DNA of 64,000 nt from an uncultured Eubacteriales bacterium (GTDB lineage: Bacteria > Bacillota > Clostridia > Oscillospirales > Acutalibacteraceae). Both the position numbers and the translations under genes were made by a program. Each line of letters opens with the position of its first letter. The stretch's first letter is position 1. The stretch lies in NCBI GenBank assembly GCA_934463265.1, contig CAKSIU010000003.1, positions 4,781 to 68,780 of the forward strand, read 5' to 3'. The notes beneath the pieces are model-generated. The model was not told the origin of the DNA. It was given only the letters and a program-made list of their open reading frames with translations, and searched no databases. Shown in pieces: positions 44,582 to 52,329 of this stretch.

Positions 44582-45829
44582 TTAATTTTTCTTCAAAATT
44601 TCATCTGCTGCTAACATAATTCCCACTTTTGCACTGTGAAAATTAAGCCCCCCCTGCATAAAAACAGCATAAGGTTTGCGAAGTGGCGCATCTGCAGACA
44701 GTTCAATCGAAGCGCCCAAAGTGAATGTGCCCGCAGCCATTATAACCTGATTATCATACCCTGGCATATCCCATGGTTCCGGCTTAACAAAAGAGTCTAT
44801 CGGTGATGCTGCTTGAATACTTTGACAAAATGCAATTAAATCTTTTGCGTTTCCTAACTTTAAAACCTGAATTATATCGCTTCGAGGTTCATTATATTTT
44901 GGAAAAACTTCATAGCCAAGAATTTCAAACAGCGCCGCAGAAAATACTGCAACTTTAAGTGCCTCTCCAGTTACATGAGGCGCATTAAAAATTCCCATAA
45001 AAAGTTCTCGGTTTACTCCAAGTGTCGCACCGATTTCTTTTCCAGTTCCTGGCGTTGTAAGACGGTATGAGCACATCTCTATTAAATCTTTTCGGCCTGC
45101 TATGTAACCTCCCGTTGACGCAATTCCCCCTCCTGGATTTTTTATCAATGAACCAACAATTAAATCAACACCGTTTAGCAACGGCTCATCGTAACCAACA
45201 AATTCGCCGTAACAATTGTCCAACATAATAATGCAATTTGGTGATTTTTTCTTCGCAATTTGTGCTACTTTTTTTATATCACTTACAAATAGTGATGGGC
45301 GCAAAGAATAACCCCTAGAGCGCTGCATGTAAACCATTTTTATCTTTGAATTTAGCGTATCTTCTATTGCTGAAAAATTGAGCAAACCATCGATTGTTAA
45401 AGGAATTTCTAAATAATTTATTCCAAATTCTTGCAAAGAGCCAGAGCTTTTTTTATTGGCACCTATAACCCCTTGAAGCGTATCATACGGTGCACCGGAC
45501 ACGCTGAGAATCGTGTCTCCCGGGCGGAGCACGCCAAAAAGAGCAACGGTAAGTGCATGAGTTCCACTTACAAAATTGTGCCGAACTAAAGCATCCTCAG
45601 CTCCAAAACTCTGCGTAAAAACTTTATCCAAAACATCTCTTCCATCGTCGCCATAGCCATATCCGGTTGACCCGACAAAATGCCGCTCACTCACACCGTT
45701 ATCGATAAAAGCTTTCAAAACTTTCTGCTGATTATATTCAGTCATTGCGTCAATTTTTTCAAACTCGTTTTTACATAAATTCATCGCTTTTTCTGATAAA
45801 TTTTGAATTTTTTCGCTTATATTAAACAT
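44582..45829 (-). CDS. Methionine gamma-lyase family PLP protein (aluminium-resistance family)
   Basis: A 415-residue PLP-fold enzyme of the family annotated as methionine gamma-lyase or aluminium resistance protein. It has GYGYGDDGRDVLDKVFTQSF, VRHNFVSGTHALTVALFG-VLRPGD, CIIMLDNCYGEFV and the PLP-Lys region VGSLIKNPGGGIASTGGYIAG. True activity of the family is not well shown. ATG behind AAGGGG. It follows the M42 peptidases on the same strand after 24 bases, so they may share a transcript. Confidence 0.9.
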   Translation of the reverse strand: MFNISEKIQNLSEKAMNLCKNEFEKIDAMTEYNQQKVLKAFIDNGVSERHFVGSTGYGYGDDGRDVLDKVFTQSFGAEDALVRHNFVSGTHALTVALFGVLRPGDTILSVSGAPYDTLQGVIGANKKSSGSLQEFGINYLEIPLTIDGLLNFSAIEDTLNSKIKMVYMQRSRGYSLRPSLFVSDIKKVAQIAKKKSPNCIIMLDNCYGEFVGYDEPLLNGVDLIVGSLIKNPGGGIASTGGYIAGRKDLIEMCSYRLTTPGTGKEIGATLGVNRELFMGIFNAPHVTGEALKVAVFSAALFEILGYEVFPKYNEPRSDIIQVLKLGNAKDLIAFCQSIQAASPIDSFVKPEPWDMPGYDNQVIMAAGTFTLGASIELSADAPLRKPYAVFMQGGLNFHSAKVGIMLAADEILKKN

Positions 45830-45853
45830 TTTAACTGCAACGTCCCCTTAAAT

Positions 45854-46882
45854 TTATTCTTCGCAAATTTTTTCAGCCAATTTTTGCACTAATTTTTGTG
45901 TCTCCCATATATCATCAGCGCAAATCATTCCGCAAGCCGTGTGAAGATATCTGCAAGGTAACGAAACTGCAAGTGTTTTAACTCCTCCACGAGTTGCGTG
46001 AATTGCTCCAGAATCGTTACCACCCGCCACAAGCGATTTAACTTGAACTTTTATGCTGTTTTTCTGTGCCAATTCCAATGCAAGTTCATAGAGTTCCTTG
46101 TCATATATTGTTCTTTTGTCCATAAACGCAATAACTGCGCCGTATCCGACTTTGCAAACCTGCTTTTCAGGCGGAGTCCCCTTGATATCCGCAGCGGTAG
46201 TCGCTTCAACAACAATCGCTACATCGGGATTTACATCAAAGGCCACAACTTTTGCGCCACGTAGACCAATTTCTTCTTGAGTAACAAATGTGAAATACGT
46301 GTCAAATGGCAAGTCTTGCTTTATCAAATTTATCAAAATAAAACAACCTACACGGTCATCAATGGCCTTGGATTTTATCATATTATTTTCGATTTTAAAA
46401 TTTGATGAAAAGCAGACGCTGTCGCCAGGAGAAACGTAAGATAAAGCCTCATCCCTGTCAGAAGCACCGATGTCAATGTATAAATCATCGATAGGAACGC
46501 TTTTTTGGCGCTCTTCTGCATTAAGAAGATGAACCGGTTTTAGCCCGATTACTCCGGAAATTTGTCGTCTGCCAACTATAACACTTTTTCCGCAAATAAC
46601 ATTCGAGTTGATACCGCCAACCATGTTAAATTTTAACAGCCCATCGTCATTAATGTACGTCACAATAAAACCAACTTCGTCCATATGCGCCGAAAGCATA
46701 ATTTTCTTTTTGGGTGTACATCTTCCTTTTTTTAATGCAATAATATTTCCAAAATTATCAACTTTTAACTCGGATACAAATTGAGAAATTTCTTTTAAAA
46801 TAATGTCTCCTATACGGGTTTCATCGCCGGAAATTCCATAAAAATCGCATAACGTCTGAAGTATTTTTAAATCATCACGCAT
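45854..46882 (-). CDS. M42 family metallopeptidase (glutamyl aminopeptidase-like)
   Basis: A 342-residue M42 aminopeptidase with two metal ions. Motifs: KIMLSAHMDEVGFIV (His-x-Asp), SKAIDDRVGCFILI (Asp), FVTQEEIGLRGAKV (catalytic Glu-Glu), VAIVVEATTAAD and PCRYLHTACGM (metal His). The ATG at 46882 has GGAGG ten bases upstream. It overlaps the end of the second M42 gene by eight bases, so translation is coupled. Substrates are peptides with acidic or hydrophobic N-termini in the family. Confidence 0.9.
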   Translation of the reverse strand: MRDDLKILQTLCDFYGISGDETRIGDIILKEISQFVSELKVDNFGNIIALKKGRCTPKKKIMLSAHMDEVGFIVTYINDDGLLKFNMVGGINSNVICGKSVIVGRRQISGVIGLKPVHLLNAEERQKSVPIDDLYIDIGASDRDEALSYVSPGDSVCFSSNFKIENNMIKSKAIDDRVGCFILINLIKQDLPFDTYFTFVTQEEIGLRGAKVVAFDVNPDVAIVVEATTAADIKGTPPEKQVCKVGYGAVIAFMDKRTIYDKELYELALELAQKNSIKVQVKSLVAGGNDSGAIHATRGGVKTLAVSLPCRYLHTACGMICADDIWETQKLVQKLAEKICEE

Positions 46883-47900
46883 TTTTATTTCCTCCATTCA
46901 AAATGTACAAAGTTAAAAGTTTTGCCGTCGTTTCGATATCAGCAGCGTCTATGACTTCAACTGGTGTGTGCATATATCTTAGCGGAACCGATAAAAGTCC
47001 TCCGGAAATGCCACTTTTTGAAGTCGTAATTACATCGGATGTAGTTCCAGTCGACGAATTCATAATTTCTAGCTGATATGGAATTTTATTTTGTTCGGCC
47101 AATTCTATAAATTTATTTGAAATACTTTTAGATAATGACGGTGCAATACCTATCATCGGGCCATGAGATAGTTTTCCGCATTTTTCTTCGGATAAATTCG
47201 GTTGTTTTGCAAAGCTTACATCAACAGAAATAGATTCTGTCGGACTAAGCGAAAATGCAGCAGTTTTAGCACCTAGAGCATGAATTTCTTCTTGGCTGCT
47301 GAATAAAAATGTAACCTGACAATCCATATTTTCCGCTGTTAGCATTTGTGCGCAGCGAATTAACACCGCAACTCCTGCACGATTATCAAGTCCTGGTGCA
47401 GTAATTTTGTTGCCAAGCAATTTCTTCGGTTTAGTGCTAAATGAAACATAATCTCCAACGGATACAATTTCTTTCAATTTTTCTGACGCATATCCTGTGT
47501 CAACCAATAAATTTTCTGTTTTTTCAAAATTGTTTTCCTCTTTGGAAGCTAAATGTGGCGGAGTTGTACACACTATTCCAGTAATAATTTCTTTGCCGTG
47601 AATATTCACCGTCGAACCCGGTAACACTCGACAATCAACACCACCGCACGGAGAAATATTTATAAATCCAGCGCCGTCAATAGCAGTCACAACCATGCTT
47701 ATTTGGTCAATGTGTGCATCGACTAAAATATGTCGCTCTGCGTTAGCATTTCCCATTTGACACATAACATTATAATTTTTGTCTACAACCACTTTACTTG
47801 AGTAATTTTGCATTTCTGCTTTTATAAGTTCTGCGATATTTTTTTCATTTCCCGCTCCAGAAAATGTTTCGCACAGACGACAGATTAGTTCATTAAGCAT
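46875..47900 (-). CDS. Second M42 family metallopeptidase
   Basis: A 341-residue paralogue of the next gene. It has HILVDAHIDQISMVV, APGLDNRAGVAVLI, FLFSSQEEIHALGAKTAAF and VPLRYMHTPVEVI, so metal and catalytic residues are kept. The two may form a mixed dodecamer, as M42 enzymes are large tetrahedral complexes; this is inference. GAAAGGAG lies before the ATG. The cloverleaf inverted-repeat element sits just upstream, between it and murD. Confidence 0.88.
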   Translation of the reverse strand: MLNELICRLCETFSGAGNEKNIAELIKAEMQNYSSKVVVDKNYNVMCQMGNANAERHILVDAHIDQISMVVTAIDGAGFINISPCGGVDCRVLPGSTVNIHGKEIITGIVCTTPPHLASKEENNFEKTENLLVDTGYASEKLKEIVSVGDYVSFSTKPKKLLGNKITAPGLDNRAGVAVLIRCAQMLTAENMDCQVTFLFSSQEEIHALGAKTAAFSLSPTESISVDVSFAKQPNLSEEKCGKLSHGPMIGIAPSLSKSISNKFIELAEQNKIPYQLEIMNSSTGTTSDVITTSKSGISGGLLSVPLRYMHTPVEVIDAADIETTAKLLTLYILNGGNKNA

Positions 47901-47939
47901 AATTAAATTGCTCCTTTCATTTTCGCACCCTCAAATATA

Positions 47940-48037
47940 GCACTGCACCCATCAAAATATAAATAATATTTTGATGGGTAAGGCAAAGGATTTTCCTTTG
48001 CCTTACGAATGCAATAAAATTGCATTCGGTGCAGTGC
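47940..48037. repeat. Perfect four-way cloverleaf of inverted repeats
   Basis: Outer stem GCACTGCACC (47940-47949) with GGTGCAGTGC (48028-48037). Inside are three perfect hairpins with almost no unpaired bases between them: a 12-bp arm (47949-47977, sharing one base with the outer stem), a 13-bp arm (47978-48006, loop TTT) and a 9-bp arm (48007-48027, loop AAA). It lies between murD and the M42 operon on the minus strand. It may be a miniature mobile element or an RNA-processing site. Confidence 0.8.
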
Positions 48038-48047
48038 CTGCTGCGCG

Positions 48048-49436
48048 CTAAAGTTTATTAACTAAGTCTTTAAAATGCCAGCCACGTTCCATAAAATTCT
48101 CATACAAGTCGAAACTCGCACATGCAGGAGAAAGCGATACGATATCACCCGAAACAGCATTTTCTTTGGCGATATTTACAGCTTCCTGCATATCTTTCGC
48201 AAACACGATTTTAACAGATTCCGGCGAAAATTTTGAAGAATTTATAACTGCGTCACGAATTTTATTTGCAGTTTGCCCCAGAAGAATTAAAATTTTCACC
48301 TTATCTGCAATAACAGGCCCTAATGTGTCAAACGGAATTTTTTTATCGTAACCACCAGAAATCAAGATAATTTTCTGCGGAAACAAGGACAATGTTCCGC
48401 AAATGGTTCTAGTCGGACTAGACGCGATAGAATCATTATAATATTTTACATGATTAACCTCACGCACAAACTCTGTTCTATGTTCAACGCCAACAAAATT
48501 CTTGGCAACGGTTCTTATCGACTCAACAGACACATCTTCAAAAACGGCACAGATAGCCGCCATATAATTTTCTATGTTGTGTTTTCCTGGTACACGAATT
48601 TCATCTATATTAAGTATAGGCTCCGAAACACCATTTTTCGAAAAATATATCGTGTTATCACGCAAATAAGCACCGTTTTCGCATTTGCCTTTTGAACTGA
48701 AAAACAAAGTCTTTCCTCTCACATCATCACTGAATTGCCTTGTAATTTCATTTTCCATATTAAGCACTGTCCGTGAAAAAGCATTCTGATGCAATACAAT
48801 ATTCTTTTTAGCTTCGATATATTCCGTCATATCCTTATGTACGTCAAGGTGATTTGGGGAAATATTGGTTACAACAGCAACGTCGGGGCTTTTGCGCATA
48901 GAAATCAGTTGAAAACTGGATAATTCAACAACCGCAACGTCACTTTCTTTTATTTTTTCAATCTGCGGTAACAAAGGCGTCCCGATATTTCCACCAAGAT
49001 GTACCGTTTTGCCCTCGTGCTTTAAAAATTCCGAAATTATAGTTGTCGTAGTTGTTTTTCCGTCGCTGCCCGTAACTCCAACTATTTTGCACGGACACAA
49101 GTCAAAAAAAAGCTCCATTTCAGATGTAACAACACAGTCTCTATTTTTCGCTTCAACTAATTCCGAACTAAAAAAATTTAAGCCTGGTGAGCGAAATATT
49201 ATATCGACATCCAAATTTTTTAAATAGTTCTCACCCAAACTGAAATTCACATTATAAGGCTTAAGTTGTTTTATTGTTTCGGCAAGCTGACTTTCACTTT
49301 TAGCGTCGCAAGCCGTCACTATTGCGCCTTTTTGGCTAAACATTTTTATAAGCGGCAAATTACTTTTGCCCATTCCACAAAACGCAACTCTCTTACCTAT
49401 TATATTATTAAAAAATTTATCTACACTTTCTGGCAT
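48048..49436 (-). CDS. murD: UDP-N-acetylmuramoylalanine--D-glutamate ligase MurD
   Basis: A 462-residue Mur ligase that adds D-Glu to UDP-MurNAc-Ala in the cytoplasm. Motifs: GMGKSNLPLIKMFSQKGA in domain 1, GVTGSDGKTTTTTIISEFL (ATP loop), AVVTNISPNHLDVHKDM, NSIASSPTRTICGTLSLF and ILISGGYDKKIPF. It is isolated from other mur/dcw genes. ATG behind GGGAAGGA. Length is typical. Confidence 0.96.
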   Translation of the reverse strand: MPESVDKFFNNIIGKRVAFCGMGKSNLPLIKMFSQKGAIVTACDAKSESQLAETIKQLKPYNVNFSLGENYLKNLDVDIIFRSPGLNFFSSELVEAKNRDCVVTSEMELFFDLCPCKIVGVTGSDGKTTTTTIISEFLKHEGKTVHLGGNIGTPLLPQIEKIKESDVAVVELSSFQLISMRKSPDVAVVTNISPNHLDVHKDMTEYIEAKKNIVLHQNAFSRTVLNMENEITRQFSDDVRGKTLFFSSKGKCENGAYLRDNTIYFSKNGVSEPILNIDEIRVPGKHNIENYMAAICAVFEDVSVESIRTVAKNFVGVEHRTEFVREVNHVKYYNDSIASSPTRTICGTLSLFPQKIILISGGYDKKIPFDTLGPVIADKVKILILLGQTANKIRDAVINSSKFSPESVKIVFAKDMQEAVNIAKENAVSGDIVSLSPACASFDLYENFMERGWHFKDLVNKL

Positions 49437-49880
49437 ATAGAATCCTTCCCATTAAAATTTTACTATATCAATATATTATACAGTTTTACATTCGGAATAT
49501 CAACGCAATAAGTTTTTTTTGAATTTCAAGTTTTCTTCAAAAATTTTTTCAATAAATTTATTTAAAAATCAAGAAAAAAGGCTCTAAAAATAAAAAAACG
49601 ATAAAAAATGTTACAGGTAGTAACAAAAATAGCCTTGTCAAAAGCATTTCAGTAAGAATGAATTTTTGTAAATTTAACAAGGGAATTTATAAATAAAACG
49701 TCCTTTTTGTTTGATAAGGAGAAAGTAATGCTTATTTCTTTTTTGGAATTATAATCCCTTTTAAATGCTGTATAATACTAAATAGATTCGGGGATGACAA
49801 TAAAATAAAAATTAAACTTCATTTTGTTGTATCCGAACTGTACGAATAAAAACTAAAGACATTTAAAAGGAGAATGTATT
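49437..49880. other. AT-rich intergenic region with the promoter of the first secreted paralogue
   Basis: No gene is supported here. A TATAAT (49771-49776) about 105 bases before the next gene is the likely -10 box; its -35 is poor. An eight-codon ORF with an AAGGAG site (about 49728-49755) ends just before this box and is probably not meaningful. Confidence 0.5.
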
Positions 49881-51404
49881 ATGAAAAAGGTAAATTTAAT
49901 TAACAAAAAAATTATGTCCACAGGTTTGGCTGCTAGCTTATTAGCTGCATCTTTAGGTGTTAACTCTTGTTCTGCGTATAAAGGAACTAATGTTTCAGTT
50001 AAAAAACTTACGTCTTCACAGTCTAGGGTAAGTTTAGCAAACACAAAGTCTACACCTCAACCCACTAAAGTTAAAAGCAATATATCAAAAGAACCTGTTA
50101 AAGCAACAAATTCAACTGGGACTCCTGCTAAAAATTCAAATAAAACTATTGAAACTACCAAAGAAAAAGAAGATAAAAAAGAAATCATTTCTAAGCCTCT
50201 TGAAAAAACTTCTTTAAATAAAACAAATAGTAACGGCAACGTCGATGTAAAAACTCAACCAAAACTTGAAAATGAATGCTCAGAAACTTCAAAAAACGAA
50301 AACACAAACAAAAATTCAAGCGATAAAGTTGACACTAAGAAAAGCAATTCTATCTCAAAAACTGAAATGGCCAAAACAGTCGCAAAAGTAGTTGCCGCTG
50401 CGGCAATTGTCGGTGCTGCTACATACTTTGGATATAAGTACAAAGCTCCTATCGCTGAAACTTTAAATAAAGGCGGCGCTTACTTATCAAACACAGCAAG
50501 CTCTTTCGCTAATAGCTGTAAAAATAAATTCGCAACTTCTAAAGATTATTTAGCTAACAAAGCTGGTTCTTTTGCCAATAGCTGTAAAAATGGATTCACA
50601 ACTTCTAAAGATTATTTAGCTAACAAAGCTGGTTCTTTTGCCAATAGCTGTAAAAATGGATTCGCAACTTCTAAAGATTACTTAGCTAACAAAGCTGGTT
50701 CTTTTGCCAATAGCTGTAAAAATGGATTCGCAACTTCTAAAGATTACTTAGCTAACAAAGCAACTTCAATCATTAGTAATATAAAAGGGCTATTTAACAA
50801 GCCTAAATGTACGGACTTAGTTCCATATATTGATTCTGAAAAAATTTTAACAACCAACAATATGCAAATTAATTATGAGTTCCCGCTTGAAAAATTTAAC
50901 AATTGGTCCCAAATAAATGAGTCAAAATTAGAATCAAAATTAAAATCAATTAAATCAAAAAATAAAGCCGAAGCTATATTTCAAGCTTTAAAAAATGAAA
51001 TAGAAAACGATAAAAATTCGCCAATAAAATCAAAATTTTCCTTAAAGAGTTTCTTTAAATCAATTAAAAATCGTCTAACTTCAACTGCCAATAATTGCAA
51101 AAAAGGCTCTATGGCTTCAAATTTTTACTCAGCAAACAGAGCAAGCTCGAGCAATAATGCTGCATTTGCAAACGAAATATTAAAACCAAATAGTACATAT
51201 ACTAATTCGTTTGTTTTTAATGACATGAATAAAGAAAATTCAATTGGTAAATTTTACATAAATCAATCCCCAATTATGAAGGCTACGGAAAAATCAGTAA
51301 ATGGTATATACATAAGCAACGTATTTAAAAAAGCAGCAAACTGTATTTGGAAGTTTGTTAAAGAACCTTTTCAACCAATTGATATGACGCGCAGATACAG
51401 ATAA
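49881..51404 (+). CDS. Secreted repeat-containing protein of unknown function
   Basis: A 507-residue protein. A signal peptide (about 1-34, cleavage probably after SCSA) is followed by a Ser/Thr/Lys/Asn-rich disordered part (35-160) and a hydrophobic helix (about 168-190, VAKVVAAAAIVGAATYFGYKY). Then come four 22-residue repeats with core GSFANSCKNGFATSKDYLAN (about 204-291), each with one Cys, and a basic, helical C-terminal half. It resembles no family I know. Leader and signal peptide are nearly identical to the next gene, so they are paralogues. AAAAGGAG precedes the ATG. It may associate with the membrane or cell surface. Confidence 0.7.
   Translation: MKKVNLINKKIMSTGLAASLLAASLGVNSCSAYKGTNVSVKKLTSSQSRVSLANTKSTPQPTKVKSNISKEPVKATNSTGTPAKNSNKTIETTKEKEDKKEIISKPLEKTSLNKTNSNGNVDVKTQPKLENECSETSKNENTNKNSSDKVDTKKSNSISKTEMAKTVAKVVAAAAIVGAATYFGYKYKAPIAETLNKGGAYLSNTASSFANSCKNKFATSKDYLANKAGSFANSCKNGFTTSKDYLANKAGSFANSCKNGFATSKDYLANKAGSFANSCKNGFATSKDYLANKATSIISNIKGLFNKPKCTDLVPYIDSEKILTTNNMQINYEFPLEKFNNWSQINESKLESKLKSIKSKNKAEAIFQALKNEIENDKNSPIKSKFSLKSFFKSIKNRLTSTANNCKKGSMASNFYSANRASSSNNAAFANEILKPNSTYTNSFVFNDMNKENSIGKFYINQSPIMKATEKSVNGIYISNVFKKAANCIWKFVKEPFQPIDMTRRYR
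50490..50753 (+). repeat. Four tandem 66-bp in-frame repeats
   Basis: Three nearly identical 66-bp copies start at 50556, 50622 and 50688 with AACAAAGCTGGTTCTTTTGC. A diverged copy precedes them (50490-50555) and the start of a fifth follows at 50754. Copies differ by a few bases, which indicates recent duplication; copy number may vary between strains. Confidence 0.9.
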
Positions 51405-51490
51405 ATATAAAATATAACTCTTATGTTTAACAAATGTGAAATTATAATGACAAGGAAAAGAAATATTATGATAAAAAAGGAGAATATATT

Positions 51491-52138
51491 ATGAAAAAGG
51501 TAAATTTAATTAGTAAAAAAATTATGTCCGCTGGTTTAGCTGTAAGTTTGTTAGTGACTTCTCTCGGCAATACTTCATGTTTTGCCTATGAGCCTAAGCC
51601 ATCGCAATCCGTAAGTACACAACAAAATAATGGAAAATCAGGAAATATTAAAGCTACTTTAAATGTGCAAGTTATAAATAACTCAGATAAATCTAAGAAA
51701 GAATCATCTGAAAAGAAAGTTGTTCCTGCTAAGGACAAAAACGAAAGTAAAAAATCATTAAAAAAAGCTTTTGATATAACAAAACGGGGTTTAATTAGCG
51801 CATTCTTAATATACGCTTGTTATAAAAATGGAAAAGAATGCTGGAATTTCATATTAGAAAATAAAGAAAATTTTAAAGCAATTTTAAATTGTGGGGTCAC
51901 TGCTATAAAAGGCCTTGGTAATACAATAACAGGCTTCGCCAAATTAATCTGGGAAATGATATCATTTGCGGCCAAACACACTGAAGCATCGAAAAATATA
52001 CTGGCGACTGTTGGTACATATAGCATATATAATTCTTTGAAAAATAAAATAAATAATTTTATAAATAAAAAAGATAATAAGGCAAAGGCACCAAAAGAAA
52101 ATACATTTAAATTTGAAGGCATATTAAAAAAGAACTAG
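51491..52138 (+). CDS. Second secreted protein, paralogue by signal peptide
   Basis: A 215-residue protein whose first 30 residues (MKKVNLISKKIMSAGLAVSL...) and ribosome binding region copy those of the previous gene. A Ser/Lys/Asn-rich linker (35-95), one hydrophobic helix (about 102-116, GLISAFLIYACYK), a second amphipathic part (about 130-160) and a basic tail follow. No repeats and no known domain. Duplication of the secretion signal with unrelated cargo suggests a modular secreted family. It has an own TATAAT-like box in the 86-base gap. Confidence 0.65.
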   Translation: MKKVNLISKKIMSAGLAVSLLVTSLGNTSCFAYEPKPSQSVSTQQNNGKSGNIKATLNVQVINNSDKSKKESSEKKVVPAKDKNESKKSLKKAFDITKRGLISAFLIYACYKNGKECWNFILENKENFKAILNCGVTAIKGLGNTITGFAKLIWEMISFAAKHTEASKNILATVGTYSIYNSLKNKINNFINKKDNKAKAPKENTFKFEGILKKN

Positions 52139-52292
52139 TAAAAACCAGAAGTTTCTAAACAACGCGCATGAGACGTAAAAAAACTGAAAGATGTTATAAC
52201 TTTTCTACAAAAAAGAACGCTTCTCTTTTGGAAGCTGAGTTTTCAAAGCAAACTTTTTAGATACAAAAAATACATATAAAAATAATAAAAAA

Positions 52293-52328
52293 AATTCCCG
52301 ATATCTCCATGATATCGGGAAAAATTGT
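52293..52328. terminator. Bidirectional intrinsic terminator
   Basis: TTCCCGATATC (52295-52305) pairs with GATATCGGGAA (52311-52321), flanked by A- and T-rich DNA. It separates the secreted paralogues (+) from the surface protein (-). Confidence 0.8.
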
Positions 52329-52329
52329 T

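Noticed and set aside
50490..50753. Regularly spaced 66-bp repeats as a CRISPR array
   Set aside because: The repeats are directly tandem with no variable spacers, stay in frame and lie within a coding sequence.
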